64,000 nt of DNA from Acidithiobacillus ferridurans (GCF_003966655.1 NZ_AP018795.1:2001501-2065500); one strand, 5' to 3'; shown: positions 20,393 to 28,843, numbered from the stretch's first letter. Notes: a model not told the origin generated them from the sequence alone. Numbers and translations are program-made.

Positions 20393-21637
20393 CTAGAATT
20401 TCGCATCGACAAACACCCAGGCCCCTTCGGTATTGACCCCATAGGTACTCCGCCGATAGTCAGCATATTGCACCCCGGCACTCCAATGTCTGGAGAAGCC
20501 ATGGGTTACGGATAGATCCAACTCATTTCCGTAATGGGCAGTACCATGATCGGCCTGAAAATCGTAATAGATGGCCATCAGTTGGGTTTTCATGATTTTT
20601 CCGGCGACGCTAAAGTAGAGGCTACGCAGCCCCTTTGGGGGAGTGGTAAGGAATACCTCTGCCCAACCATTGAAGGCGTGCTTGGTGGCCAATGGGGTCT
20701 GAAAGCCGTAGGTACCCTGAGGATTGGCGCCCATCACCATGTAATTGGCATGGACTGCAACTGATGGCAGGACCAATCCGGTACCCAGGTGATAGTAGGA
20801 GGCATGGACGTCGGCACTACCCCTATCATAGGGCAACTGGCGGGCATAGCTCAGATCGTAGGGAAGTTTTAAGCCATGGGCGAGAGGAATGGCGCCTTCG
20901 ACCCGCAACCCCAGCGTTTGGCTGTTGCACACCTGAGCATTTCCAGACAAAAAACAGGCGGCGGCACCGGGTATGGCACTATGGGCCTGATTGCCATACC
21001 AATAGCCAAAAGCCTGTGTGTGAATCAACGAAGAGGGTGACCAGCTGATTTCGCTGAGCATGGTTTGTGATGGCACATTTTCATTCAGTATATTCTTGAT
21101 GCGCCATATATAGGCGCCGTAAATCGCTAGGTCCTCCAAGGGTTTTCCAGAGATGGATACTGAATCAAAAGTTTGCGGAGTCTGGCGGAAACCCACAGCA
21201 CCAACAAAACGTTCATCATCCAGATTGATTTCCTGCCGACCTGCACGCAGTTTCCATGCAGGAATACCGGCAAATTGCAGATAGGCCTGATTGATGTTGC
21301 TTTCACTCGGATCGGGAATGACAGAATACGCCGTTTTGTCATTGCGTAAGCTATTGTACTGATTGATGATGCCCGCTACGTTGATGAACTGCAAATCAGC
21401 ACTGAAACCGGCAATGGGTTTGCTGCTGAGGCCCAGTAGCGTCTGTACGGTAAAGGCATTTGCATCTTTTTTCTCGGTTTGTGACATGAATTCATAACGA
21501 GGACGAAAATCCAGATGAACCTGACCTTGGGTAATGGCATCGCTCAGAGTGTCTGCGCCGGCCCAACTTCCTGCCAAAGTGATCAGTAGAGCGTTCATAA
21601 CGGCGAGATGCACAGCAGTTTTTTTTAGAGAAGGCAT
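20393..21637 (-). CDS. Outer-membrane porin, alginate-export-like beta barrel
   Basis: A 414-aa protein with a cleavable signal peptide (hydrophobic core NALLITLAGSWAGA, residues about 15-28), alternating polar/hydrophobic strands throughout and a C-terminal phenylalanine, as in outer-membrane barrels. The segment FDFRP-like HLDFRPRYEFMSQ, LRAGRQEINLDDERFVGAVGFRQ and the strand pattern resemble the alginate-export/AlgE-like porin family. It lies between the nitrate transporter and nirB on the same strand, so nitrate/nitrite entry across the outer membrane is the likely role; the substrate is inferred only from context. Confidence 0.75.
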   Translation of the reverse strand: MPSLKKTAVHLAVMNALLITLAGSWAGADTLSDAITQGQVHLDFRPRYEFMSQTEKKDANAFTVQTLLGLSSKPIAGFSADLQFINVAGIINQYNSLRNDKTAYSVIPDPSESNINQAYLQFAGIPAWKLRAGRQEINLDDERFVGAVGFRQTPQTFDSVSISGKPLEDLAIYGAYIWRIKNILNENVPSQTMLSEISWSPSSLIHTQAFGYWYGNQAHSAIPGAAACFLSGNAQVCNSQTLGLRVEGAIPLAHGLKLPYDLSYARQLPYDRGSADVHASYYHLGTGLVLPSVAVHANYMVMGANPQGTYGFQTPLATKHAFNGWAEVFLTTPPKGLRSLYFSVAGKIMKTQLMAIYYDFQADHGTAHYGNELDLSVTHGFSRHWSAGVQYADYRRSTYGVNTEGAWVFVDAKF

Positions 21638-21757
21638 GATCTGGTCTCCAGAATAAATTTAGCCATGAAATCATGGATAAAGAGCGCAGAACTCCCGATG
21701 CGTCAGCAAACGCATCTGGAAAAACCGCAAGTTGTGATGAGGGACTTTAGTGAAAAC

Positions 21758-23164
21758 TCAGTCAGTAACGGCGTTAGCTTCGGATAAAGCTGAGGGCGTT
21801 TCCTCCATGGCTACAGCCATCGTTCCATGATGAGACCAGCTTAACCACTGCTGGCGCAGAACGAATACCAGCCCCAGTGCAATGCTCGTCAGCACGGCGA
21901 AGAAGGCAAAGCCCAGATGATAAGTGCCGGTTTCCTGCTTGGTGATACCCAGAATAACGGGCAGATAAAAGCCCCCCACTCCACCCGCAGCACCAATAAT
22001 GCCGGTCATGATGCCCGTTTTTTCAGGCCAGCGCAGGGGAACCAGTTGAAACGTGGCACCATTTCCCAGACCGAAGCAGGCATATAGGATCAGTAAAAAA
22101 AAGATGGCCAGATTCAGAGGGGGTGTCCAGGTTGCAAACAGGATATCCATCAGGGCGATACCGCCTAAAAACCAGCGTAGCGCAGCTGCGCCCGAGATCC
22201 GGTCAGCAACCATGCCGCCCAGAGGCCGCAACATAGCTCCGGTAAAAGCAAATAATGCCATCAACATACCGGCATCAATTTTAGGCAAAAGGTAAAGAGC
22301 AACCAAAAGCAGGCTGACATAAGCAGACATACCGACAAATCCACCGAAGGTGATGGCGTATATGAGGATAATTACCCAGGTATCTCGTTCGCGGAGGGCC
22401 AGTCGATAGCGTCGCGGGAGAAAAATCCCCGTCAGCAGTACGCCATATACGGGTAGCATCAGGAGGGCGGATTTACCCTGCAATCCCAGCCATCCCATAG
22501 GTGTTGCTACGGCCAGAAGAGACAAGCCCGCTAGAGTAACCACAAAGCCCAACAATGCGGGTCCTGCCCGACCACTTTTGGCGGCGCTATCCTTACCCCA
22601 GAAAAACAGGCTCACACCGGCCAGAGCCAGCAAGGGCAGGGCAGCAGCCGTTGCGTGTGCCCAGCCAAAATGCGCGGCCAAAGGCGGAAACAGAAATCCA
22701 TCCAGAACCGCTCCAATGTTTCCAGCAGCAGCTATGCCCAATACGGTTCCCTGCACTTTAGCGGGATAATTGCTTCCGGCCATGGGCAGGGCAACTGCAA
22801 AACTGGCTCCGCCGACGCCCAGTAATACACCAAGCACTATGAGCAACGAGTAGCTGGGTACTCCAGGATGGATCAGCAGGAAGAGAGGCGGAATAGCAGA
22901 TAGCGCGACACCACCCATCGCCAGCCAGCGGCCATCCATACTTTGGTAAAGATTGCCCATACCCACCCGCAAAATCGCTGCAGAGAGGATGGGTACCGCG
23001 ACTAAAAAGCCTTGTTCCGCATCGGTCAGATGCAAGGAATGAATCATGTAGGGGGCCAGTGGGCCATACAACAACCAGACGGTAAAACCCGTATCGAAAT
23101 ACAGAAAGCTGGCGACCAAGGCGCGCCAGTTTCCACTACGGAGCATAGTCAAAAGTTCTTTCAT
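21758..23164 (-). CDS. Nitrate/nitrite transporter, NarK/NasA MFS family
   Basis: A 468-residue major-facilitator protein with about twelve hydrophobic helices. The first half carries the nitrate-porter signature region GVGGASFAVALPMAGSNYP (about residues 117-135) and the second half the duplicate FGLGNGATFQLVPLRWPEKTGIMTGI; both are the nitrate-signature positions of the NNP family. It takes up nitrate (possibly exporting nitrite). The gene has its own sigma-54 promoter and leader terminator and is followed by the porin after 120 bases. Confidence 0.92.
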   Translation of the reverse strand: MKELLTMLRSGNWRALVASFLYFDTGFTVWLLYGPLAPYMIHSLHLTDAEQGFLVAVPILSAAILRVGMGNLYQSMDGRWLAMGGVALSAIPPLFLLIHPGVPSYSLLIVLGVLLGVGGASFAVALPMAGSNYPAKVQGTVLGIAAAGNIGAVLDGFLFPPLAAHFGWAHATAAALPLLALAGVSLFFWGKDSAAKSGRAGPALLGFVVTLAGLSLLAVATPMGWLGLQGKSALLMLPVYGVLLTGIFLPRRYRLALRERDTWVIILIYAITFGGFVGMSAYVSLLLVALYLLPKIDAGMLMALFAFTGAMLRPLGGMVADRISGAAALRWFLGGIALMDILFATWTPPLNLAIFFLLILYACFGLGNGATFQLVPLRWPEKTGIMTGIIGAAGGVGGFYLPVILGITKQETGTYHLGFAFFAVLTSIALGLVFVLRQQWLSWSHHGTMAVAMEETPSALSEANAVTD

Positions 23165-23196
23165 GGTGCATCCCTCGAGCGCTGATAAAATTCAAA

Positions 23197-23237
23197 GAAA
23201 AAGGCGCTCCCGGCTCATCTGAGCCAGGAACGCCTTC
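23197..23237 (-). terminator. Leader terminator upstream of the nitrate transporter gene
   Basis: Minus-strand AAGGCGTTCCTGGCTC pairs with GAGCCGGGAGCGCCTT around AGAT, with one internal mismatch, and is followed by TTTC. It ends about 32 bases before the ATG at 23164. Confidence 0.75.
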
Positions 23238-23248
23238 GTCCCAAAACG

Positions 23249-23266
23249 CTGTTCATCGGTGAACAG
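23249..23266 (-). promoter_or_regulatory. ANTAR-type hexaloop hairpin in the transporter leader
   Basis: CTGTTC-ACCGAT-GAACAG is a perfect six-pair stem with a hexaloop carrying A at position 1 and G at position 4, the bases known to be needed for ANTAR binding. It begins five bases after the predicted start and precedes the leader terminator. Confidence 0.65.
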
Positions 23267-23281
23267 TGCTTAATTGTGTTC

Positions 23282-23297
23282 AGCATTTTTCATGCCA
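23282..23297 (-). promoter_or_regulatory. Sigma-54 promoter of the nitrate transporter gene
   Basis: TGGCATGAAAAATGCT on the minus strand has GG (23296-23295) and GC (23284-23283) ten bases apart, close to TGGCAC-N5-TTGCT. The start would be near 23271. Confidence 0.7.
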
Positions 23298-23384
23298 GAA
23301 TTTATTGGCTACCATGAATCAGTATGTTAAGGTCTTGGACAGGGTCTTTTTGCAATGGTCCTGCTGGCAATGAATGGGCGAATC

Positions 23385-23423
23385 TGGTGCATATTCCCTG
23401 AAACGGGGCACAATGATGGTGCG
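23385..23423. promoter_or_regulatory. NtrC-like enhancer sites of the transporter promoter
   Basis: GGCACAATGATGGTGCG (23407-23423) keeps the GCAC-N7-GTGC core of NtrC sites, and a half-site TGGTGCA lies at 23385-23391. They are about 144 and 117 bases upstream of the predicted start. Confidence 0.5.
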
Positions 23424-23430
23424 CCCCAGC

Positions 23431-24591
23431 TCAGGGTGTGACGGTGCTCCCATCAAAAATCAGGTTGGGGCCCATGGTAATAGGATGCCCTTCCTCACTC
23501 TGGACCTGCCAGGATTTGGCGTGGTTTCCCCAGTCGATAAAATCCGTTTTTGGAACAGGAATCTGCAGCACTTTTGCTGCTTGCCGATAGATATCGCAAC
23601 GATATACCTGTGGAATCAATGTCTCGCTATCCACACCTTGAGGCCATTGACCAGCCGTCTGCATTTGTCGAGCCAGCCACATCGCATGGGAATGCCAGGG
23701 AAAATTGGCCGAGTAACGCGCAAATACATGAAAATCCTCCTGCTGAGTCAGGCCTGGTACGTTACCACTTAATGCCATGGCCACAACTTCCCGAGGAACC
23801 CCAATGGCTGCGGCAACCCAGGGTACCGCTTCTAAACGGTGTTGAGGGTTATCCAGCCAATGACTGGCGGTCAGGATGGCTCGAATCATTGCCAGATATA
23901 AGTCGGGCTCGCGCTGTGACCAGTCATTCCGTACGGCTAATACCTTTTCCATCAGGTTATTCCAGAGTGCGTAACTGCTGACAATCGGAATACCCACGTT
24001 TTCTGCAGCTGCCAGACTTCCCCAAGGCTCCCCCACGCAATAACCATCTATTTCTCCAGCGCGCAACGCGGCGACCATATAGCGAGGCGGAACCACGGTG
24101 ATTTGAATATCCTGGTCCGGATCGATACCAGCTGCACGTAGCCAGTGCCGCAGTTGATAATGATGGTTGGACACCGGAGAAACGACGGCAACACGCAATT
24201 TTTTCGCAGGCTCTGTCTGAATAATGCGGCGCAACGCCCGGGCAGCGGCGAGGACATGCTCCTCTCCCGTATATCCCGTATCGCGGAGCCGTTGGTGCAA
24301 AGCATGACTGACGGTAATGGCATTTCCATTCAGGGAGAGCGTCAGCGCCGTACTCACCGGTATTCTGGGGGAAGCAATTCCCAGCGTTGCCGCCATAGGC
24401 AATGGCGCCAGAGCGTGGGCAGCAACCAGATCTCCAAAGAGCAGATGGTCACGTAAACTGGCCCAGGAAGGCTCCTGTTGCAAACTCACTGCGAGTCCTT
24501 CAGCCGCAAAAAAACCCAACTCACGAGCCACAATCAAGGGTGCGCTATCCGTCAGTGCGACAAAACCTATGTTGAGATTCTCACCGCTCAT
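23431..24591 (-). CDS. nasS: NasS-type cytoplasmic nitrate/nitrite sensor (NrtA-like)
   Basis: The 386-aa protein is homologous to the periplasmic nitrate-binding proteins NrtA/NasF (LNIGFVALTDSAPLIVARELGFFAAEGL at the start; GYCVGEPWGSLAAAENVG near 200) but has no signal peptide or lipobox, so it stays in the cytoplasm. That is the hallmark of NasS, which binds NasT and releases it when nitrate or nitrite is present. There is no ABC permease or ATPase for it to serve in the cluster, which argues against a transport role. It is the first gene of the nitrate block, while its partner nasT is the last. It has its own sigma-54 promoter and leader terminator. Confidence 0.82.
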   Translation of the reverse strand: MSGENLNIGFVALTDSAPLIVARELGFFAAEGLAVSLQQEPSWASLRDHLLFGDLVAAHALAPLPMAATLGIASPRIPVSTALTLSLNGNAITVSHALHQRLRDTGYTGEEHVLAAARALRRIIQTEPAKKLRVAVVSPVSNHHYQLRHWLRAAGIDPDQDIQITVVPPRYMVAALRAGEIDGYCVGEPWGSLAAAENVGIPIVSSYALWNNLMEKVLAVRNDWSQREPDLYLAMIRAILTASHWLDNPQHRLEAVPWVAAAIGVPREVVAMALSGNVPGLTQQEDFHVFARYSANFPWHSHAMWLARQMQTAGQWPQGVDSETLIPQVYRCDIYRQAAKVLQIPVPKTDFIDWGNHAKSWQVQSEEGHPITMGPNLIFDGSTVTP

Positions 24592-24619
24592 TTTTCCTCC
24601 CAGTACCCGACGTTATTAC

Positions 24620-24654
24620 AAAAAAACCTCGCGCCCCATAGTGGGTGCGCGAGG
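24620..24654 (-). terminator. Leader terminator upstream of nasS
   Basis: Minus-strand CCTCGCGC and CCCA pair with TGGG and GCGCGAGG around CTA with one bulged A, followed by seven T. It lies about 29 bases before the nasS ATG. Its first two bases are also the 3' end of the preceding hexaloop hairpin. Confidence 0.8.
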
Positions 24655-24666
24655 ACTTCATTGTCC
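24653..24666 (-). promoter_or_regulatory. ANTAR-type hexaloop hairpin in the nasS leader
   Basis: GGAC-AATGAA-GTCC has a hexaloop with A1 and G4, at +8 to +21 from the predicted start. The stem is only four pairs, but its last two bases overlap the base of the terminator, so the two structures compete, as expected for an antiterminator switch. Confidence 0.55.
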
Positions 24667-24683
24667 AGACTGCAGGGTTATGA

Positions 24684-24699
24684 AGCAATTCTTGGGCCA
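24684..24699 (-). promoter_or_regulatory. Sigma-54 promoter of nasS
   Basis: TGGCCCAAGAATTGCT has GG (24698-24697) and GC (24686-24685) ten bases apart, with the consensus TTGCT -12 element. The start would be near 24673. No well-spaced NtrC site was found upstream. Confidence 0.65.
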
Positions 24700-24798
24700 G
24701 CCTTGTTGAGGTCGGAAGTGCCTGATCGGTGATTCTTGCACTTGCGGTGCCGCCAAGTGATGACTATCCTGCATTTTTTCCGATGAGAACACATTTTG

Positions 24799-25488
24799 AT
24801 GGAAGCAATCGCAGACAATGCATCATCACTCCTGCGTGAAACTTCGCTTTTTTCGGCCTGGCCCGAAGCGTTGCTGAATACCTTACTGACACAAAGCAAA
24901 AAGGTCACTTTGGGCTCGGGCGATATTCTCTTTGTCGAAAAGGCGACCGCAAACGCGTTTTATCTGGTCCTTTCTGGTCGTATCCACCTGATTGCCGCCG
25001 CCGCCACCGGACAGGAAAAAATCGTCGAAATCATTCAGATAAACGATCTGTTTGCCGAAGCAGTTGCTTTTCTAGGCGGGTGTTATCCGGTCACTGCTGC
25101 AGCAGATGGGCCGACGACAGTTCTGGAAATTCCGCTCGCATTGTTTCTAGAAATTCTGGAGCAAAAGCCCCAGTTGATGCGGCAGATGCTGGCGCGGCTC
25201 AGTATGCGCCTGCATTTTTTGGTCAAGGAGCTGCGTCATCTGAGTGTGGAGTCGGCAGAGCAGCGCTTGGCCAGCTATCTGCTGGAGTTGTGTCCGGTAG
25301 TCAATAACCCCGCGGTCATTGAACTCCCCGCCAAGAAAGCGGCGGTCGCGGCGCGTTTGGGCTTGACGCCGGAGACGCTGTCGCGGGTGTTGTCCCGAAT
25401 GCGTAAGGCAGGACTCATAGAAGTGGAACAACGGACGATCAGCATTCCCGATCCTCTTGCCTTACGGCGCTGGGCCGGCGGGCACTGA
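24799..25488 (+). CDS. Crp/Fnr-family transcription regulator, DNR-like
   Basis: A 229-aa protein with an N-terminal cyclic-nucleotide-binding-like beta barrel (GSGDILFVEKATANAFYLVLSGRIHL, about 40-65), a dimer helix (LMRQMLARLSMRLHFLVKEL) and a C-terminal winged helix whose recognition segment is AARLGLTPETLSRVLSRMRKAGLIEV. That helix resembles the E-x2-S-R type of Fnr/Dnr proteins, which read TTGAT half-sites. No Fnr-type N-terminal cysteine cluster is present, so oxygen sensing through Fe-S is unlikely; a DNR-like haem/NO sensor is more probable. It is divergent from nasS. The ATG at 24799 is preferred to a TTG three bases before it. Confidence 0.8.
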   Translation: MEAIADNASSLLRETSLFSAWPEALLNTLLTQSKKVTLGSGDILFVEKATANAFYLVLSGRIHLIAAAATGQEKIVEIIQINDLFAEAVAFLGGCYPVTAAADGPTTVLEIPLALFLEILEQKPQLMRQMLARLSMRLHFLVKELRHLSVESAEQRLASYLLELCPVVNNPAVIELPAKKAAVAARLGLTPETLSRVLSRMRKAGLIEVEQRTISIPDPLALRRWAGGH

Positions 25489-25509
25489 GACGATGGCATT
25501 CGTGTCCTT

Positions 25510-25929
25510 TCACTGCCCAAGCCGCATCGGGGGCGATTTCACCAAAGACTGTAAAAAATCGCGGAGCACCAACGCGCCGTTGTGTTCCTGGTCGTGGGCT
25601 GCATACAGCAGAATCAGGGGCGAACCAGCGGCCTGAGTCAGGAGCGCGCGGGCAGTCTCCTGTTGTTCCGCCAGTTCCGCCAGATAACGTTTGCGGAACT
25701 CATCCCAGCGTACCGGATCATGGGCGAACCACTGACGCAGGGCGGTGCTGGGAGTGAGATCTTTGGGCCAGGCGTCCAGCGGGAGGTCGGCCTTGCGCAA
25801 GCCACGGGGCCAGAGGCGTTCCGCCAGGACGTGATAGCCTGCGGGGAGGGGATGCGCGTAAACGCGCCAGGTGGTGATGGCAATGCGCTGAGCGTGGTCC
25901 GGAGTCATTTTATGTCCCTGCCCGTTCAT
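25510..25929 (-). CDS. DUF488 family protein
   Basis: A 139-aa DUF488 protein: ITTWRVYAHPLPAGYHVLAERLWPRGLRK near the N-terminus, WFAHDPVRWDEFRKRYLAEL in the middle and LLYAAHDQEHNGALVLRDFL at the end, all typical of this uncharacterised family. The family often sits near globin or redox genes but has no proven activity. AAGGAAGG supports the start at 25929; an ATG at 25908 with AGGGA is an alternative. It is the last gene of the globin operon, 22 bases after the AIF-like gene. Confidence 0.78.
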   Translation of the reverse strand: MNGQGHKMTPDHAQRIAITTWRVYAHPLPAGYHVLAERLWPRGLRKADLPLDAWPKDLTPSTALRQWFAHDPVRWDEFRKRYLAELAEQQETARALLTQAAGSPLILLYAAHDQEHNGALVLRDFLQSLVKSPPMRLGQ

Positions 25930-25951
25930 TCGGGCTGCCTTCCTTCTGCTT

Positions 25952-27163
25952 TCACCAGTCTCCTATTCGCCCGCGCAATTCCTGGAGATGCACCACGGCC
26001 TTTTGCGCGATCAAGCTGCGGGCTGTCTTTACCTGGTCCCAGACGTTCCAGAGGAGTATGCCGTGGATCTGGTCGTCCCGCAGATAATACACTACGGCCT
26101 TGTCTCTGCCCGGCGAAATATCCGTATAGCAGTCCATGTCACTGCGGCATTCCCCGACGGCCTCGAAGCCGAATTCATAGATATCGCTGTAGAACATGGA
26201 TTGATGCTGAAAATGCACCTCTTTTCCGGCCATGCCAGAACCTGCGGCACGCCCGGTGGCTTCGGCATTATCCCAATGCTCCAGACGCAGAGGTGTGCCC
26301 CATACCGGATCGGGATAGGTGGCGAGGTCACCGGAAACCCATATCCGAGGGTCGCTGCTGCGCATCCCGTCGTCCACGCGGGCCCCGCCGGGCGCCATCA
26401 CCAGACCGGCGGCCTCCGCCAGGGCGGTCAGGGATAGCATACCGATGCCATAGGCGATCCAGTCGCAGGGAATTTCCGCGCCGTCCGCGAAGCGGGCTAT
26501 GAGCTTGTCGGATTCGCTACGCAAGTCCTTGAAATGATGCTCTACATGGAGATGGACGCCAGCCTCGCGATAGCGGGTGCTGACCTGCTCCACCAAAGGG
26601 GGTGGCAGGACGTGCGCCAACGGGCCTTTCCCGGACACGCAGTACTGTACCGCAAGTCCGGGCTGCGAAGAGAGCGCCACGGCCAGCTCCGCGCCGAGAA
26701 AACCACCGCCAATCACCAACACGGTTCCGCCCTCGTTCGCCCGAGCGCGCAAGCGCCGGTAATCCGCCAGTGAGCGTAAGGAAAACACCCTGTTTTCCAG
26801 GCCTGGCGGGGTGGGCAGCGGGCGGGGCTGCCCACCGGTGGCGAGCAGCAGTTTCTCATAGAAGAAGGTTTTCCCCGCCTTGGTTCCCACTACGCATCTC
26901 TCCGCATCGAGATCAATGACCGGATCTCCCAAAGCCAATGTGACACCCATGGTTTCCCAATCAGCCGGGCGCTTCAGGGGAATATCTTCCTCTTTGTCTT
27001 TACCTAGCCACAAACCCTTGGAGAGAGGGGGGCGCTGATAGGGCGGGTCGCTTTCTGCGCCCAGCATCAGCAGACTGCCCTGGGGGTCTTGCTTGCGGAT
27101 GGCACTCGCCGCACTGGCGGCTGCGGCCCCCGCACCGACTATCAGGTAGTTATAACGTTTCAT
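25952..27163 (-). CDS. AIF-like FAD-dependent NAD(P)H oxidoreductase
   Basis: The 403-aa flavoprotein has the N-terminal FAD motif YLIVGAGAAAASAASAI (residues 5-21), the NADH Rossmann motif VLVIGGGFLGAELAVAL (about 150-166), the second FAD motif IWVSGDLATYPDP and a C-terminal extension (FQHQSMFYSDIYEFGFEAVGE) like that of mitochondrial apoptosis-inducing factor. Family members transfer electrons from NADH to ferredoxin, rubredoxin or quinones. Its place after a globin and a [2Fe-2S] reductase suggests support of NO or oxidative stress defence; its electron acceptor cannot be identified. Confidence 0.82.
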   Translation of the reverse strand: MKRYNYLIVGAGAAAASAASAIRKQDPQGSLLMLGAESDPPYQRPPLSKGLWLGKDKEEDIPLKRPADWETMGVTLALGDPVIDLDAERCVVGTKAGKTFFYEKLLLATGGQPRPLPTPPGLENRVFSLRSLADYRRLRARANEGGTVLVIGGGFLGAELAVALSSQPGLAVQYCVSGKGPLAHVLPPPLVEQVSTRYREAGVHLHVEHHFKDLRSESDKLIARFADGAEIPCDWIAYGIGMLSLTALAEAAGLVMAPGGARVDDGMRSSDPRIWVSGDLATYPDPVWGTPLRLEHWDNAEATGRAAGSGMAGKEVHFQHQSMFYSDIYEFGFEAVGECRSDMDCYTDISPGRDKAVVYYLRDDQIHGILLWNVWDQVKTARSLIAQKAVVHLQELRGRIGDW

Positions 27164-27243
27164 GCGACTCCCCTTGAGGTGGCTCAGAAGGATGCGTTAC
27201 ATGATTATAGCCGGTATGCTAAAAAGTTTTCTGTTTAGGGTCA

Positions 27244-28227
27244 TCATCCATTAGGCGCAAAAGCATCGAAGTGAATATGGTCATGCCGCACGTCATGGGA
27301 GAGCAGCAGGTCGATGGCGGCTTCTATCATGCCGGGGCTACCGCACAGATACACTTCATGACCCTTCCAGTGGCCGCTGGCGGCAACCGTGGGCAGGAGG
27401 CGGTGGGCGCCGGTCCAAGAGGCATCCTGCATGTCGGAAAGCGTCAATGTGATGGTGATGTGCGGATACTGTTGTGACCATCTGGCCAGTTCTTCCAGAT
27501 GATAAAAGTCGGCCTGTTTCCTGGCGCCGTAAAAAAGATGGATAGGCCGGGTCCGTCCCAAGGCGATACTTTCCTGAATCATCGCCTCGATGGGGGCCAG
27601 ACCGGTTCCGGCGGCAATACAGAGCATATCACGGTCATTGTCCGGGCTTAGTGCGAATTCGCCCTGTGCAGCGCCCAGGATTAATGCATCGCCCCTTTGT
27701 GCGGTGTGAAAAAGCCACTGGCTGAATACGCCGCCGGGTAATTCACGGATATGAAAAACCAGTTCTCCGGTGGCACCCGGCGGCGTCGCCATGGAATAGG
27801 AACGCCACTGGTTCGGACGCCCCGGTATCGCGATGCGAGCGTATTGCCCGGTCCGGTAGGGATAAGGCCGTTCCGGCCGCAGCCGTAACTCCAGCACATT
27901 CCAGGCCAGTGGTGTGAGTTGGGTAATCTCGGTCGTCCAGGTGTCTTTCGGAACCACCTCGGCGCGCAAACGCAAGTCACTACGTGGATACAGTTTACAA
28001 AGAATGGCCATGCCGGCAGCACGTTCCGTGGGTAAGAGCAGCAGTGGCATAAAAGGCCCCTGTTCGCTGGCACCGGACATAATGGTGCCCTTGCAATCCC
28101 CGCAGGAACCACTGGCACAGCCATGTTTGATGGAAATTCCGTGTTGTTTCGCCGCTTCGACAATATTTTGGCGCTCATCCGCCATAAAACGAATGCCGGA
28201 TGGCTCCAGACAGATTTCATATTCCAT
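27244..28227 (-). CDS. [2Fe-2S] ferredoxin-FAD/NAD reductase
   Basis: A 327-residue electron-transfer protein. The N-terminal plant-type ferredoxin domain has C-x4-C-x2-C (HGCASGSCGDC) with the fourth cysteine in AILCKLYP; a flavin-binding barrel follows with RSYSMATPP, then an NAD-binding domain with CIAAGTGLAPIEAMI and the C-terminal YLCGSPGMI. The arrangement is that of phenol hydroxylase/methane monooxygenase reductase components. Starting at 28227 it is 63 bases after the globin stop. With no oxygenase nearby, the globin is the most likely recipient of its electrons. Confidence 0.85.
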   Translation of the reverse strand: MEYEICLEPSGIRFMADERQNIVEAAKQHGISIKHGCASGSCGDCKGTIMSGASEQGPFMPLLLLPTERAAGMAILCKLYPRSDLRLRAEVVPKDTWTTEITQLTPLAWNVLELRLRPERPYPYRTGQYARIAIPGRPNQWRSYSMATPPGATGELVFHIRELPGGVFSQWLFHTAQRGDALILGAAQGEFALSPDNDRDMLCIAAGTGLAPIEAMIQESIALGRTRPIHLFYGARKQADFYHLEELARWSQQYPHITITLTLSDMQDASWTGAHRLLPTVAASGHWKGHEVYLCGSPGMIEAAIDLLLSHDVRHDHIHFDAFAPNG

Positions 28228-28290
28228 AATGGGCATACCCCAAAATAATGGCGTACCTGAACAACCGGTACGCCAATGGCAAGGTGCCAA

Positions 28291-28752
28291 TCAGACGGCG
28301 GGAGGTACGTCGTCAATGGTCACCGGGACGAAGCGAGAAGGGGCCATGGCCTCGTAGGCTGCCTCGATGCAAACGGTGGAGGCCAGGTTATAAGCCTCGA
28401 TCCAGGATTCCGCCATTTCCTGCGTCCAGGCCGCACCCAGGAAATGCTTCAGGGTGTTGAGCAGGCTTTTTCCGACGATGGGGTAATGTTCCGGACGGGT
28501 ATCGTATTTGATGTGCCCGATACCGAGTTCTTTCAAATAAGGAACCAGCACTTCCATGGTGTCTATATTGGTGGCGATAAGAATGACGGAATTGAAGAGG
28601 CGCACCCGCTGCTCAGACATGTCCCCTGGAAACATTTTCCGCACTTCAGGGAAATGGGTGAACATATAGTTATAAAAATGCTCAGCAACCTGAACGCCTA
28701 AGTCCTTAACAGCGGCGCCGCTGGATTGGATGAGTTGGATATTGATAGCCAT
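28291..28752 (-). CDS. Single-domain globin, flavohaemoglobin/Vitreoscilla type
   Basis: The 153-aa protein aligns along the whole globin domain of Hmp: helix B tyrosine region HFYNYMFTHFPEVRKMF, helix E QRVRLFNSVILIATNIDTM, and the proximal histidine His80 in GIGHIKYDTRPEHYPIVG, with the Tyr90 partner and the helix H ending. Such globins bind O2 and NO, and with a reductase act as NO dioxygenases turning NO into nitrate. GGAAGGAG precedes the ATG. It is the first gene of the operon globin-reductase-AIF-like-DUF488, with a DNR-type box upstream. Confidence 0.9.
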   Translation of the reverse strand: MAINIQLIQSSGAAVKDLGVQVAEHFYNYMFTHFPEVRKMFPGDMSEQRVRLFNSVILIATNIDTMEVLVPYLKELGIGHIKYDTRPEHYPIVGKSLLNTLKHFLGAAWTQEMAESWIEAYNLASTVCIEAAYEAMAPSRFVPVTIDDVPPAV

Positions 28753-28843
28753 CTGTTGTTGCTCCTTCCGGTTGAACCATGGGTTTTAACTTCAGTAAAA
28801 CGCCCTACGTTTTGCAGTTTATCGGGTTGCCGGTGGGCATTCC

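Noticed and set aside
24737-24751. NtrC site upstream of the nasS promoter (TGCAC...GTGCC)
   Set aside because: The half-sites are two bases too close and only about 45 bases from the -24 element, unlike the well-spaced sites at the other two promoters.
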